From: Trichomonas vaginalis G3 | Taxonomy: Eukaryota > Parabasalia > Trichomonadida > Trichomonadidae | Length of the DNA: 64,000 nt | Direction: 5' to 3' | Assembly: GCF_026262505.1 (NCBI RefSeq) | Contig: NC_067205.1 | Location: 18,969,645-19,033,644, forward strand | Shown: in pieces, positions 22,206 through 33,149 of the stretch | Numbering within the stretch: position 1 is the first letter of the stretch | Layout of the letters: every line of letters begins with the position of its first letter | The notes under the pieces: model-generated | What the model was told of the DNA's origin: nothing | The model's input: only the letters and a program-made list of their open reading frames with translations | Database searches by the model: none | Program-made: the position numbers and the translations under genes

Positions 22206-23507
22206 TAGGGTGTCCAAAGGTGCGTTTAGCACAGCGCTCTATATGAGACTATTAAAGGAGATATATGCTGATTATAAATATATAATAAAAATATGAATAT
22301 ATGTATATGATGAGTATGTTGTATTTTGGCGCCAGCCGGGATATAAAATGAATTTTGAGACAGGAGGCGGTTTCGCGGGAAATTTTGGCGGGATTTTTTC
22401 ATTTTTTTAATGAATCATAAAGAAAACATCCTCGCTCTTGCAAAAAAATGCAAAGACTGTAAAAAAATCTACGAGATATTGGTAAAATGCTTCGGTATGG
22501 ATGCTCCTAGCTATTCCACTGTAATGTATCATGTTAGGATGTATCACTTCATGAACAAAAAGGCGCCCATCATAAAATTGACAAAAAATCGCCGGATCAA
22601 AGAAAAATCAAAGCAATTCTTCAAGCGCTAGATGAAGACCCAAGAGCATCACTCAGAAGGATAGAGGAGATGACAAAGATACCACGTACAACAGTCAGTT
22701 ATTATCTGCACAATTATTTGAACTACAAACTAGCGTATACACGTTGGGTTCCGCACAACCTTAATTCAGTTCAAAAAAAATCTAGAGTCCAATCTTCGAA
22801 AGAGCTCCTCTCTATATTGGGTGCGTATCAATCCAAGAAGTTTCGCTTTTTTAGTAACAGGGGACGAGTCTTGGTTTCAATATGCAACAGAAGCCAAAAT
22901 CATGTGGATCCCGAAGGATGAAAATCCGCAAACATTCCCGAAGAAAAAAATTGACACACCAATGATGATGTTGTCGGTTTTTTTGGGGCGTGAATGGCAT
23001 CATCGCAATTGATATTCTTCAAAAACCTAATACGATGAATGCTCAGTATCTAATTGACAATGTTCTTACTCAAATTATCAATTCTGATGAGTTTGAGAAA
23101 TCCAAACAACAAAAACAAAAGTTTGCAATTCATTTTGATAATTCAAGAGTTCACAAAAGTCATAAGGTAATGAATTACTTGGTGGAAAACAATGTCAAAG
23201 TTGTTCCAAACCCAATTTATTCACCTGATATTGCACCCTCTGACTTTTATTTATTCGGCACGCTAAAAAAGAGAGCTGAAGGACGCGAATTCGCGAGTCC
23301 AGATGATCTTGAAAATTTTGTAAGAGAGCAATTTGAGCAATTTTCTCATGATGATTTAAAGCGTGTCTTTGAAGCCTGGATCGATCGCTGCGAACGCGTG
23401 ATTGAATCCAATGGTGATTATATTTAAATAAACTTTATATATATGTAACTTGTTTATTTCTATTCGCAGTATTCAGGTTTGTGCTAAACACACCTTTGGA
23501 CACCCTA
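22206..23507 (+). mobile_element. Mariner transposon copy 2 (DD34D), TA target duplication
   Basis: A 1,302-bp copy with the same 27-bp terminal inverted repeats, TA duplications at 22204-22205 and 23508-23509, and the same insertion point as copy 1. It differs from copy 1 by about eleven net bases, nearly all in homopolymer tracts. Confidence 0.95.
22410..23427 (+). pseudogene. Mariner transposase, copy 2
   Basis: The better-preserved copy, about 339 codons. The last 145 codons (22990-23427) are uninterrupted. They hold the second catalytic Asp (HFDNSRVH) and third Asp (SPDIAPSDFYLFG), 34 residues apart, and end ESNGDYI. The first Asp is in TGDESWFQ near 22866. Frame shifts remain near 22600 (shared with copy 1), 22785, 22850 and 22980, three of them in A or T runs. 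A true mariner of the trichomonad type; activity is unlikely unless the shifts are read errors. Confidence 0.85.
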
Positions 23508-26387
23508 TATTTTGTCATGAAATCATTGAAGGAAAGATCGAAACAACAATCATTCCAGACTTTTCAACATCTTTACCACTTATTCTTGACATTATGCAGA
23601 TTGTTTTCTCCGATGGCAAACTTCAATCAACAGCTCAAGACTTAATTACAATTAACAACTCACTTCTTGACTTGATTTGCTTCTTATTGACTAAGGATAT
23701 TGATTGCAATTCCATTACAGAGTCATTGGGACTCTTCTTCTTCCATAATCTTTCAGATCTTGGAAATGAAGAAATCGTACGATTCGTTTACACATTCCTT
23801 CGAACTATATCTAAGGTCAGACCCATAATTGCACATCCAATGTCTGCTACACGAGTTCAATGGATTTTCTTATCTCCATTATCTCTTTCTAAGCACTTCT
23901 TGATCAACATGACTAACAACATGAAACCATTATCAACGAACGCTATGTATTCACCTTATTCTAAACTTACATCACAATTTTTGTTGTCGACACAACAATG
24001 TTTTGGCGGTCGTGATCCCGACACATTTGCACTTTGTGCAGGCTTTTTAGCTCGATTGTTATCTAACTTAGATGAGATTTGTTATAGTATTCGACAACGA
24101 ATCGCATTTGCTTTATTCCCTCTTATTGATTTATGTTCTAATCATTTTGAATCCCCATTATTTATGTCTAACAAACGAATGCAAATTGCATTGATTCCAT
24201 TTGTTTTATTCTTAATCAAGAACAGTGAACAGAAGCAGTTATTATCATTCTTCCATTCATTATCTATCTCATTCAAGTGTCATTTCATTTCATTCCTTAA
24301 ATTGACCGGAAAAATCATCATTGACACATTGGATGTCATCAAACCAACATATGAATGTCCACAAATTAACTTGAATCTTCTTGATTTGCTGACACATATT
24401 TACATCAAATTTTTGTTTGACGTCAAATCAGAATTAGGTGTTTGCATGAACGAAGTCATCCAGTTAATTGAAGTTTTGTTGTGTCGATACCAACCAACAG
24501 ATAACTACAAGTATTTGTATTTACTTTGTGATTCATTATTCGAATCATATCCATTAGAACGTAATTTCATCATCATGTCTACTAAATTAATTATGTACAA
24601 ACAAGCAAAATCACGTGCATTGAGTACCGCATTGATTATTAACAGTTTCAAACAAGATTACAATCGATATGAACAAGTTAATGTTTCCACACTTTCATTC
24701 ATTGATGAATACGCAACAATTCTTTTAGAAAACAAAGTTTCAATGATTCCTATGTTTAAAGAATATATTTTGATAATTAAAGAACTTACACCAGACAATA
24801 AATCACTTAAAAAGAAAGTTAGTGATCGAATGGATTCTGCTTTATCCATTGCAGATATTGTTGAAAAACAGAAATCATCAAAACAAGCATTGTCCATTCG
24901 TTGTCAACAATTAATGTCATTGGCTGATGAAAACATGGACTTTCCAAACATGCGCTTAAAGTGGTTGAGTGAATTAGTTCGTATCAATATCGAATCCGGT
25001 GATTATATCTCAGCGTTTGTTTCACAATTACATTGTACATGTTTAATTGCTACGGTTGTTGAACATCGTTCTAAACATGAAAAACTCGAAAATAAAAAGA
25101 AGAACGAACGATTGCCTAAACCACCCGGTTTCCATTTATCAACGACACAACCAATCAGAACGGCAAACAATGTCTATGATTACGGCCGATCTAGAACATA
25201 TCAAGAATTCTTCTTCATTCCTTCAGTTCAAGTCGAAACTAAAGTTAAAGTTGATGCAGGAATGCCGATGCCGAAATTTTGTTGTCTGATTTTAATGAAA
25301 ATCTTTTGATTGAATATTTGAATTCATCTGTTTGGTTATGCGAAGAAGCACAGTTATATTATACATTGCGCGGTTTGTCATCAATGGCATTACGTGTTCT
25401 TTATCAGAACCGCGATTACGGCCGGTCTAAAGAAATCTGTTCTAAATTGTCCAATTATTTGTCTAGTATTTCTACAGGAAACACAGTTGGTGTCAGTGTT
25501 CCATTGTCATTCTTCATGGTAGAAAAAGACAAGGCGGCAAGAAAGATCAACGAATATACTGCTGCAAGAAGACGGAAACAATCCATTTTGTTCAACAACT
25601 GAAGAATCGCGAAGGAATTGTTTGTCCAACAGATTATTGCGATCATCATGAGGAATGCAAAGGTGATGGTATTTGTTTGATCCAATTAGAGCCATCGGAT
25701 GATAAAATCGAAGGTGATGAAGCTCCTCATTCATGGGATAAGTTCCGATCCGTTGTTTCTATCAATAAACAATCACAGAAATCATCTGAAGAACTGAAGA
25801 ATCCTATTAAAACTCTTTACATCGAAACATCAGAAAAATTACCATTTTATCATCAAGGTGTTTCTATCAAGAAGATCGAGATCCAGGAAGTTCGTGTTAA
25901 AGAATTATGTGTTAATACATTGAACCGAGCATTCACATCTCTTGATCAACTTGTGAAAGACTTCGATCCATATCTTTCTATGCCCATTGGTGCATTCAAG
26001 GATTCACCAATGGTTATTTTCGGAAAAGATCTTTGTCGATACAAAGAAATGCTTTATACAACATTGCAACATCCTAACTGTGCACGTGACTGTTTGAGTT
26101 TTATCAAACAAAAGTATCCAGAACTTCTTGAAGAAAACGTTTCTAAGTTCTCAGAATGTCTTGTTAAAGCACTTAAACAACATCGAAGAGCAGTGAACGA
26201 ACTTTTGATTGAATTTGAATCCGGTGACGAAATCGATAAAATCAAATCCGATCTGGATGATTGCACAGAAATGATCAACAAGTTCTGCAAAGACTTCGAA
26301 GTTGATATGATTGACGATCAAACAGTTTATGAAGGTATTGTTGATCCAATGTCATCATTTTGTGCATATGAAAATGAGTATGATTAA

Positions 26388-26740
26388 AAACATAATATTT
26401 TTTTTAATATTTTAAAGTTTATTATAATGTGTTAAAAGATCACTGCCTTAGTTTACAACTTAACACCCGAAGATATTTTTCTCCTATGAAAGAATTGATA
26501 TTTTTGGATTTATCTCTAAAATACAAACTACGCCAGACTTTCAAAATCATCCCTTTAATTTAGAATTAATTCCCAAGACTACTATAAACAGAATTTAATA
26601 ATTTTTACAATATTTCTATTTGGTTTACAACATTATACATGAAGTTACCATTGACTATGATCGAATTGATATCATTATTATTTCTATATTTTTCTCGTTA
26701 TTTGTTTAAAAATGCAGAAGATATGAAAAATTATTAATTT
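26388..26740. other. Convergent 3' spacer, unit 3
   Basis: Copy of 9434-9785; no gene seen. Confidence 0.5.
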
Positions 26741-27740
26741 TTATCGTTTAGTAATAAACAAAATAGAAATATGATATTTACCAAAAAGAAAATTTATAAG
26801 TTTAAAAGAAGAACAAATTTTATTTTCTTTCTTTGGTACAAATAATATTATTTCAAGATTTCCTTCACATGGACTTAAATCAATGAATTTTAATATATTC
26901 TTAAATGAAACTTCTCCTTTTTCTGATGTATCAACATCCAATAGATGAATAAGAATCAATACTACATCGATGGATATAAATCTGCCCATCCCAACCTGCT
27001 TTAAATAATTTTCCTTTGTTAATCTGAGGATTGTTTTGGAAAGATGAATCGAAAATATCAAGTCTATCAGTTGTCGAAACAATTCCATAATATTCTGACT
27101 TTTGAGAATTATTTATATAATTACATCGGTCAATTCTTCCTGGACATTAAAAACGAGTAATCAATCCGTCAGTTGCTTTAAATTCTCAAAATTACAAAAT
27201 GAAACATTTACTGTTGATTTAACATATTGATAACCAAAACCTGGACATCGATTGAAATACAGTTAGAAATGTTTGTTTTTGAAAGAGATCCAAAACCATA
27301 TTGCTGGCAAATCATACAATATACTGAACTATTTCCTCCATTACAAATTGATCCTTGGAGGATTGTACTGTTGATTTTTCCTTTGAAATGAAGAAATTGG
27401 CCATAACAGAGATTTACTTTCAAATGAACAGAATTTATCAATAATAATGGCAGTATTATTAGAATTTTCAATATATACTGTACCTGGACCTTTTGAAAAA
27501 ACGTTTTCGCAAAGTAAAATCGAGTAATCATTTGTATTTTTGAATTTAACTGCTCTATCTTGTAAGTTGATAAATTTACAGATGTATGCAAAGCATTTGT
27601 CTCTGTTGAGTGACTTGTTGAACTTCACCTGTAATGACTGAAGAAGGAGGATCAATTCCTTCATAATAAAGACGCCAAATACTATTTGTAACTTCTTCAC
27701 AATGAACATGTTTTCTAAAAGCAATTAATTTGAACTTGGT
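26741..27740 (-). pseudogene. Beta-helix surface gene, unit 3
   Basis: Copy with the clearest C-terminus: 26741-27088 reads without interruption to the stop and ends SFKLINFLFGKYHISILFITKR. It contains FKNILKFIDLSPCEGNLEII, a typical beta-helix strand pattern. The middle is shifted near 27130, 27250 and 27600 relative to the other units. It carries more substitutions than units 1 and 2 (for example near 26800, 27070, 27240 and 27610), so it is a slightly older or recombined copy, and those substitutions are shared with the diverged copy at 59862. Confidence 0.5.
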
Positions 27741-28093
27741 TTAGAGCCAAAAAGACTCCCGAATTAAATTTTAAAAATGAAAGGGGGTAACACCATATTG
27801 AACTTCCTTCCTATAATTCAAAATTAAAATTAATTTCAAGTACTAATTTTGAATGTTTGAATCATTCTATATTATCAGCAAAACAGCGGAGTTGAATTAC
27901 AATATGGGCAATAACTTTTGAATAGAATATTCTTGATAAAGTGAAATGGGAGTGAATTTATATTAAGAATATAGGTTTTGCACAATCAAACTATATGAAA
28001 TGGTTTAAATTTGGAGATTTCTGTAAGACAATATATTTTTTATAGAAGTTCATATAGAAAAATCAAATGTAAATTTTTATTCAATAAGAAAAT
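27741..28093. other. Spacer between the two minus-strand genes, unit 3
   Basis: Copy of 10776-11128; no gene seen. Confidence 0.4.
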
Positions 28094-28534
28094 TTAAACT
28101 TCTTCACCTACATCAGTATTTGTTGTTGATGATTTGTATTTTCGGATAACAATAAATGCAATAATAAATATTGCAATTTCAATAATAATACCAATGACGA
28201 TTCCAGAAATTGCACCAGCTGGAGCTTTATTACTAGAACTATTCTTCTGATTATCAGTACCTGAAGTTTCATTCGATGTTTGTGTTTTTGGTAACCATAA
28301 TGGCTTCAAATTTCCATTATCATACTGAGGATAGCCTTCATTTGATATCTTTGGATCATCAAATTTAAAATCAGAAAGTTCGATCCTTCCGTCAATTAAT
28401 AAAATGTTAATATAGTTTGTATGACTACATGAATAAATCTCTGATTCCTTTAAATCTTCTGATAGTAATAATTCATTGTTATTATTTTTACAATAAATAT
28501 GACTCCTAGACTTACTTTGTGGTCCTATATAATA
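28094..28534 (-). pseudogene. Type I membrane glycoprotein, unit 3, 5'-truncated
   Basis: Only the C-terminal 147 residues remain: IGPQSKSRSHIYCKNNNN through the transmembrane helix to TNTDVGEEV. At 28534 the homology to units 1 and 2 stops at the start of block X, and an accidental frame continues 24 codons into X. This is the right breakpoint of the tandem array. Confidence 0.85.
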
Positions 28535-29918
28535 CCATATATTTCCAACTCTTGGAAAATTTTCATGACCCCCTACCCAGGGTCCTAAAATGGGTATTTT
28601 CCTCACACAGACACCGTGGTTTTTTGAGCCGGGAAATAAATAGCGCAGACAGTTTCTACATATAGAGACATGCTTATACTTAGAGTTTGACGGGAATCTA
28701 AAGTGATTTTTTTCTGCATCGCGAAATCTAATGCAATCTCAAAATCATGAAGAAACTGCGAATCGGAGCGCAATTTTTTAATATGTTAATATATAAAGGT
28801 ACCCCTACTACTGCAAATGCTTCAAATGAAAATCTAAGAAATCAGATTAATTTGATCACATTAGTATAGTATTGGTCAAACCAAAAACTCATATGTTGAT
28901 ATATAGCCTATAGATATTCATATTATCTACTTTTCATTGAATTACATAAGATTTAATAATCTCATAAATATTCTTTTTAATTTTCCGAATTCCGTGTGCA
29001 TTTAGATTGCCTATACCTGTATATAATAATTCTAGAATGGTTTGGTTAGATATTAAGTTTTTTAGATTAATATTTTAACATTTTGATAAAACAAGCATTT
29101 GTTCCATTTTAGAATCGCCATTGAACTCTAGTTTGACTAACATGATGTTGTATGATCAAATAAATTCTAACTTCATGAGATAAATTTTGAAATTAGAAAA
29201 TGCGATATCTGACTCAAATATTTATCTGAACACATTTAACATTCAATGATAAACTAAAGTACTATACAGCAGATTCGATTTGGCTTATATTTTATATAAT
29301 CAACAAATAATCCTATAAAATTGTGCTATTCACGTTGCTCAAAGATGTATTGAACATTCCCTACTTGTGTATTGATAAAATTAGATATAGATTCTAATGT
29401 AAATCGATATTTTGAAAATTCATATATATTTTGTCTTGGTTTGGCATTTGATCGTGTTGAAACCGGAATTGCAATATATATCATCTAAATATATAACTAT
29501 CAAAATATGAGCTATAGATTTTTAAATTATTCTCCTGAATATGAGTGACTAACATAATTATATTGAATTGAGTAGTAAGAATCATAAATATTAGAATCTG
29601 ACGATAATTTATTATAACTTTATATAGGAACAAGATTATAAATGATGATGAAAATAAAGATTAAATTTAAATCTGAAAATTTGAAAACATTAAGTGTATA
29701 TGATAGCATTACAAAATTAAATTTTATGTGGAAGAGGAAATAGAGGAATTAGAAGTATTATGAGAAAATAATAAGATATAAAAACAAGATTCTATTAAAT
29801 GAGTTAATTTATAGAAAGGAATAACAGTGTGAATGTAGTAAATGAATGTTTTCATGATGTATTATTGAAATCTTAAGTTTTGTTAAGAAGATAATAAGGG
29901 AATCAAATTTTGTATTAG

Positions 29919-30203
29919 GAAGTTTGACCGACAAGAGTGTATTGTGCACTCTTGTCGGTCTGCATGTCTCATTCCGGGAGACATTGTCACTGCATGTCTC
30001 CCAGAATGAGACAATCTTCCGCAATTCATAATTGATGCAAGTTTGACCGACAAGAGTGTATTGTGCACTCTTGTCGGTCTGCATGTCTCATTCCGGGAGA
30101 CATTGTCACTGCATGTCTTCCAGAATGAGACAATCTTCCGCATTCATAACTTGAACGCGGAAGTTTGACCGACAAGAGTGCACAATACACTCTTGTCGAT
30201 CTA
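29919..30203. repeat. Double-hairpin tandem repeats, period about 119-122 bp
   Basis: Three copies of a perfect 14-bp stem (GACCGACAAGAGTG with its complement, 7-base loop) at 29926-29960, 30045-30079 and 30167-30201. The first two are each followed by a 19-bp stem starting TGTCTCATTC with an 11-base loop (29965-30013 and 30084-30132; one mismatch in the first and two in the second). The loop of the third copy, CACAATA, is the reverse complement of the TATTGTG loop in copies one and two, so that hairpin is inverted. Confidence 0.9.
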
Positions 30204-30378
30204 AATGTATCTTACAATCAAAGACACTTTCATACAATCTTTTCGAAGTTAAAAAAAAATTTAATTATTTCTTTCATTTGTTTATTAAATCGCCTTACTC
30301 ACGTACTAATCTCTTTTAGAGACTCTATCGAGCTATCCCCACATATAAACCTGTGACAATAATACATATTTACTCTCT

Positions 30379-30567
30379 TCATATTCTGATCTCATGATAC
30401 ATTATCGCAAAAACTATAATTATACAACACATCTCATAAAGTCTCATTTTAGCCCTATCTAAGCGTTCAAAACATATTTTCCACACGTAATCTGATTCTT
30501 CTGGCTCCGCTGATTCGATTTCTGCTGTCAGATCGTGAAAATATGCATCACATAAAGAGATAAACAC
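30379..30567 (-). pseudogene. Fragment of an unrecognised host gene, inverted arm A
   Basis: A 62-codon minus-strand stretch containing DAYFHDLTAEIESAEPEES and then a hydrophobic end (MCCIIIVFAIMYHEIRI). About 85 bases (30476-30560) are an inverted copy of 30857-30943. Neither arm is a complete gene. No family recognised. Confidence 0.4.
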
Positions 30568-30747
30568 AACTCAAAATTATTGCTTTTTTTTTCAAATTGT
30601 CTATTCATCCATCTTTACATATTTATTATCTCCTCCGTTTCCTCACAAATTCTTTTAATTTTCTGAATAATACGTATAATAAAATGAATATCTCAAAACT
30701 AAAACACAAAATTAATGTTGGAAAATGACTAGATATAATCTGAACTT

Positions 30748-30960
30748 TTGAATTCATACATTTTTGGAAAAAAATTGAATTTTCAAAAAAAGAGCTTATT
30801 TAGGTATGAACCTGAAAGAGAAATTTTAAGGAAAATATTAAGTTGTGCAATTGCATTTATCTCTATATGTGATGCATATTTTCACGATCTGACAGCAGAA
30901 ATCGAATCAGCGGAGCCAGAAGAATCAGATTACGTGTGGAAAATTCACAAAACTTTAATT
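30748..30960 (+). pseudogene. Fragment of the same unrecognised gene, inverted arm B
   Basis: Plus-strand stretch reading YEPEREILRKILSCAIAFIS and then the same DAYFHDLTAEIESAEPEES segment as arm A. It ends at DYVWKI exactly where the large duplication begins (about 30941), so the gene is cut by that breakpoint. Arms A and B overlap only in the shared middle: A adds the C-terminal side and B the N-terminal side. Confidence 0.4.
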
Positions 30961-32209
30961 CATATATTTTAGCCTAAACATATAAACTTTCAATCACATT
31001 GTTTACTCAACAATCGAAACTCTCACATTAATTTGCAAATTTAATTATTTTATATTTGGAACTTAATTATCGCTATGTAACATTTAGAAGAAAATGTGTG
31101 CCATAAAAATACATGATGTCTATATGAGGTAATTTCCTCAAAATCAAATACAAAAAGTAAATTGAAATTCAAACTATTAAAGTATTATCTGATGGAGATG
31201 AAATGTATTTAAATTCAAAAATAACATTCGAGTATGCTTATTTCAATTTCTTAATTTAAGTATCAATTATTTTTAAAGGTAATAAACTCCTTTCGCCGAT
31301 CCGATTTGCCCCATATTTAAAATCTTGCTCATATGTAGAAGAAAAGCTAATTTTGAAGTACGCCCCAAATCCACCAACGGATTTCGAGCTACTAAAAAGG
31401 TAATTTAAATGTGATTTTTTTTTATAAAAAATTAAATTTATTTTAAGATCAGACTAAAAACTAATTTTTATGAAAAATCTATATCGACAAATTTATTACT
31501 TATTGGGTATATAGATTTCTTGATTATGGCGATTATGTCTGATATGCTTTCAATAAGCCAAAACACATTTCATACTGATTTCTATAAAAGGTATCTTTAT
31601 TATAGAAGTGTAAGCTATATCTGTTTGTTTTTTTTATTATAACAAATTCAAAATTCTCTTATAAGGATTAGATGAAATCTGTATTACTAAATCATTAGCT
31701 AAATGAAGGTTCAAATAGAAAGTAAATATCAATTTATATGATACTGAAACCAAATAGTTCTTTTAATAAAAGATAACACCGCTGAAAATTATTGAGTATT
31801 TGCAAATCTCAAAAATCTATTGGTGAATTTGGCTCAACTTTTAAAATTATAACATCCATATCAAATCATAAAAGCAGACAAAAATTAAAGCCAAACCTAT
31901 CGGCCAATTTTTTTTGATATTTTGATTTTTGAGGTATACTTTTAAAAGTGGATTTAAAGCACTGATGAAAAAACATTAACTTCTGTCGTTATGATTATTG
32001 ATTTAGACAATAATGATTTTAATCTTTGATTATCAAAACACTAAAGTCATCTTTTTAACATTTGCTTGGTAGCATTAACTCAAGTCTAAAGTACTATTTT
32101 ATGTGGCACTCTTAGAATTTTTGTATTCATTGTACACGCTGAAATAGTACCATTAAAGTTATGGCGGACTTTCAAAAAATAGTTTGGTCACCTTTTTATT
32201 TTTTTTTAT
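30961..32209. other. AT-rich non-coding start of duplication copy 1
   Basis: Matches 48240-49492 with about ten small indels. It holds CGCCGATCCGATTTGCC and other conserved islands but no frame above 60 codons. Nothing further recognised. Confidence 0.4.
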
Positions 32210-33031
32210 TCAAGAAACAAAAAGGTATATAATAATGGGACTGTATCTGAATGAAATAGAAACAGTGCATGATTTAATTTTATTCACTTTGATTGCACTA
32301 ATCACGGTAATGATGATTCTTCATCTCCCCAATTTATTCCTCTTTGCATTTGAACATTCTTAAACAAAGAGGAAGCATGACTAGACCCACCACCAGCTCC
32401 AGCATGTTCCTGACACCCGCCGCCACCGCCGAAATACGCTCCACCCCCGATGGGCGCCGTAAGCATAAGACTTTCCATTCTCTCCAAATCCTAGACGCCC
32501 AGAATAATCAGGATATAACTCAAGACCATGATATGCATCTCCACCTTTACTTTGCGTTCCACCTCTACCAGGTTGTTCCATATATGGACTATTATTAATC
32601 CCGTTACCTCCTATTTCATTCCTCCTACACCGCCATCTGATTCGACTGCAGACCCTCCTCCACCACTGTCAATTATTACTCTATTCTCTAATGCAGTTCC
32701 TCCAATCCTTATATCGCTTGCCCGCCCTCCAGTCCCTAACACCCTTTACTATATATGGTGACTCCCCTCCATTGTACCCGCCGGGTAAATTATTGACAAT
32801 TTTATCTGCAGTTTGGCCCTTACCTCCTACAACAATAGTCAGAAGAGTTTGTTCTTTTAAATCAATCTCACCACTAATGAAACCTTCCAAGCCGCTTTTC
32901 CACCGATGTGTCCGTCTGTGTTTGGAGCATTCCCTCGGAGAGGCTCCCCACAAAGAAAAATTATACTTTCCTACAGGGAGTGTTAGTTGCTGGAAAGTAT
33001 TTGTGCCAAGATATGTCTGACTATTAAACAA
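32210..33031 (-). pseudogene. Glycine-rich surface-type protein, copy 1 (frame-broken)
   Basis: Copy of the gene at 49493-50323 with roughly a dozen one-base changes that break the frame (for example near 32320, 32450, 32480, 32620, 32670 and 32930). As the changes are isolated indels, this may be the intact gene read with errors. Confidence 0.6.
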
Positions 33032-33149
33032 TGAATTTTATTCAACCATTCATAAAACGCATCAAAAAAATATTACAGGCGTGAATTGATATAAAAAATC
33101 ACATTATAAAAAAATTCTATTTTTTTAATAAAAATATTAAAAAAACTTT

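Larger units (their letters stand above)
21521..26387 (+). pseudogene. DOCK-family exchange factor, unit 2, split by mariner
   Basis: Same gene as at 13096-17909. The long clean stretch 23510-25190 covers the helical region before DHR-2 and its first lobe (MRLKWLSELVRI, then SAFVSQLHCTCL). The end 25677-26387 covers the last lobe, with IKTLYIETSEKLPFYHQG, corresponding to the usual KTLYVETEEPLPY-like step of DOCK proteins, and the C-terminal helices. Breaks relative to the consensus are near 21618, 21880 and 25187. The breaks near 25278 (VDAGMP into AEILLSDF) and 25600 (ILFNN then QLKNREGIVCPTDYC) are shared with unit 1, so they predate duplication or reflect a systematic error. Confidence 0.8.
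8941..28534. repeat. Direct tandem array, period about 8,477 bp, 2.3 units
   Basis: DOCK stop codons recur at 9433, 17909 and 26387, giving periods of 8,476 and 8,478 bp. Unit 1 is about 8941-17416, unit 2 about 17417-25894, and the third unit is cut at 28534. Each full unit reads spacer, beta-helix gene (-), type I membrane protein (-), spacer, DOCK gene (+) split by a mariner. Units are nearly identical, differing mainly by one- to three-base insertions and deletions plus a few substitutions. Confidence 0.95.
28533..30940. repeat. Block X: non-coding repeated sequence, copy 1
   Basis: Begins TACCATATATTTCC and is repeated from 62944 to the window end (offset 34,411; differences of only a few bases over about 1,056 bp). 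The first 100 bases are less AT-rich (GACACCGTGG, GAGCCGGG), the rest is AT-rich without coding capacity up to 29900. It follows two different sequences at its two left borders, so its start at TACC(A/C)TATATTTCC looks like an element end or a recombination point. Confidence 0.7.

Noticed and set aside
29809-30143. Minus-strand frames across the hairpin repeats (RNETCRPTRVHNTLLSVKL)
   Set aside because: They are translations of the palindromic tandem repeats themselves; no start, codon bias or family.
29919-30203. CRISPR-like array
   Set aside because: Only three copies with palindromic units and no unique equal-length spacers; the context is eukaryotic.
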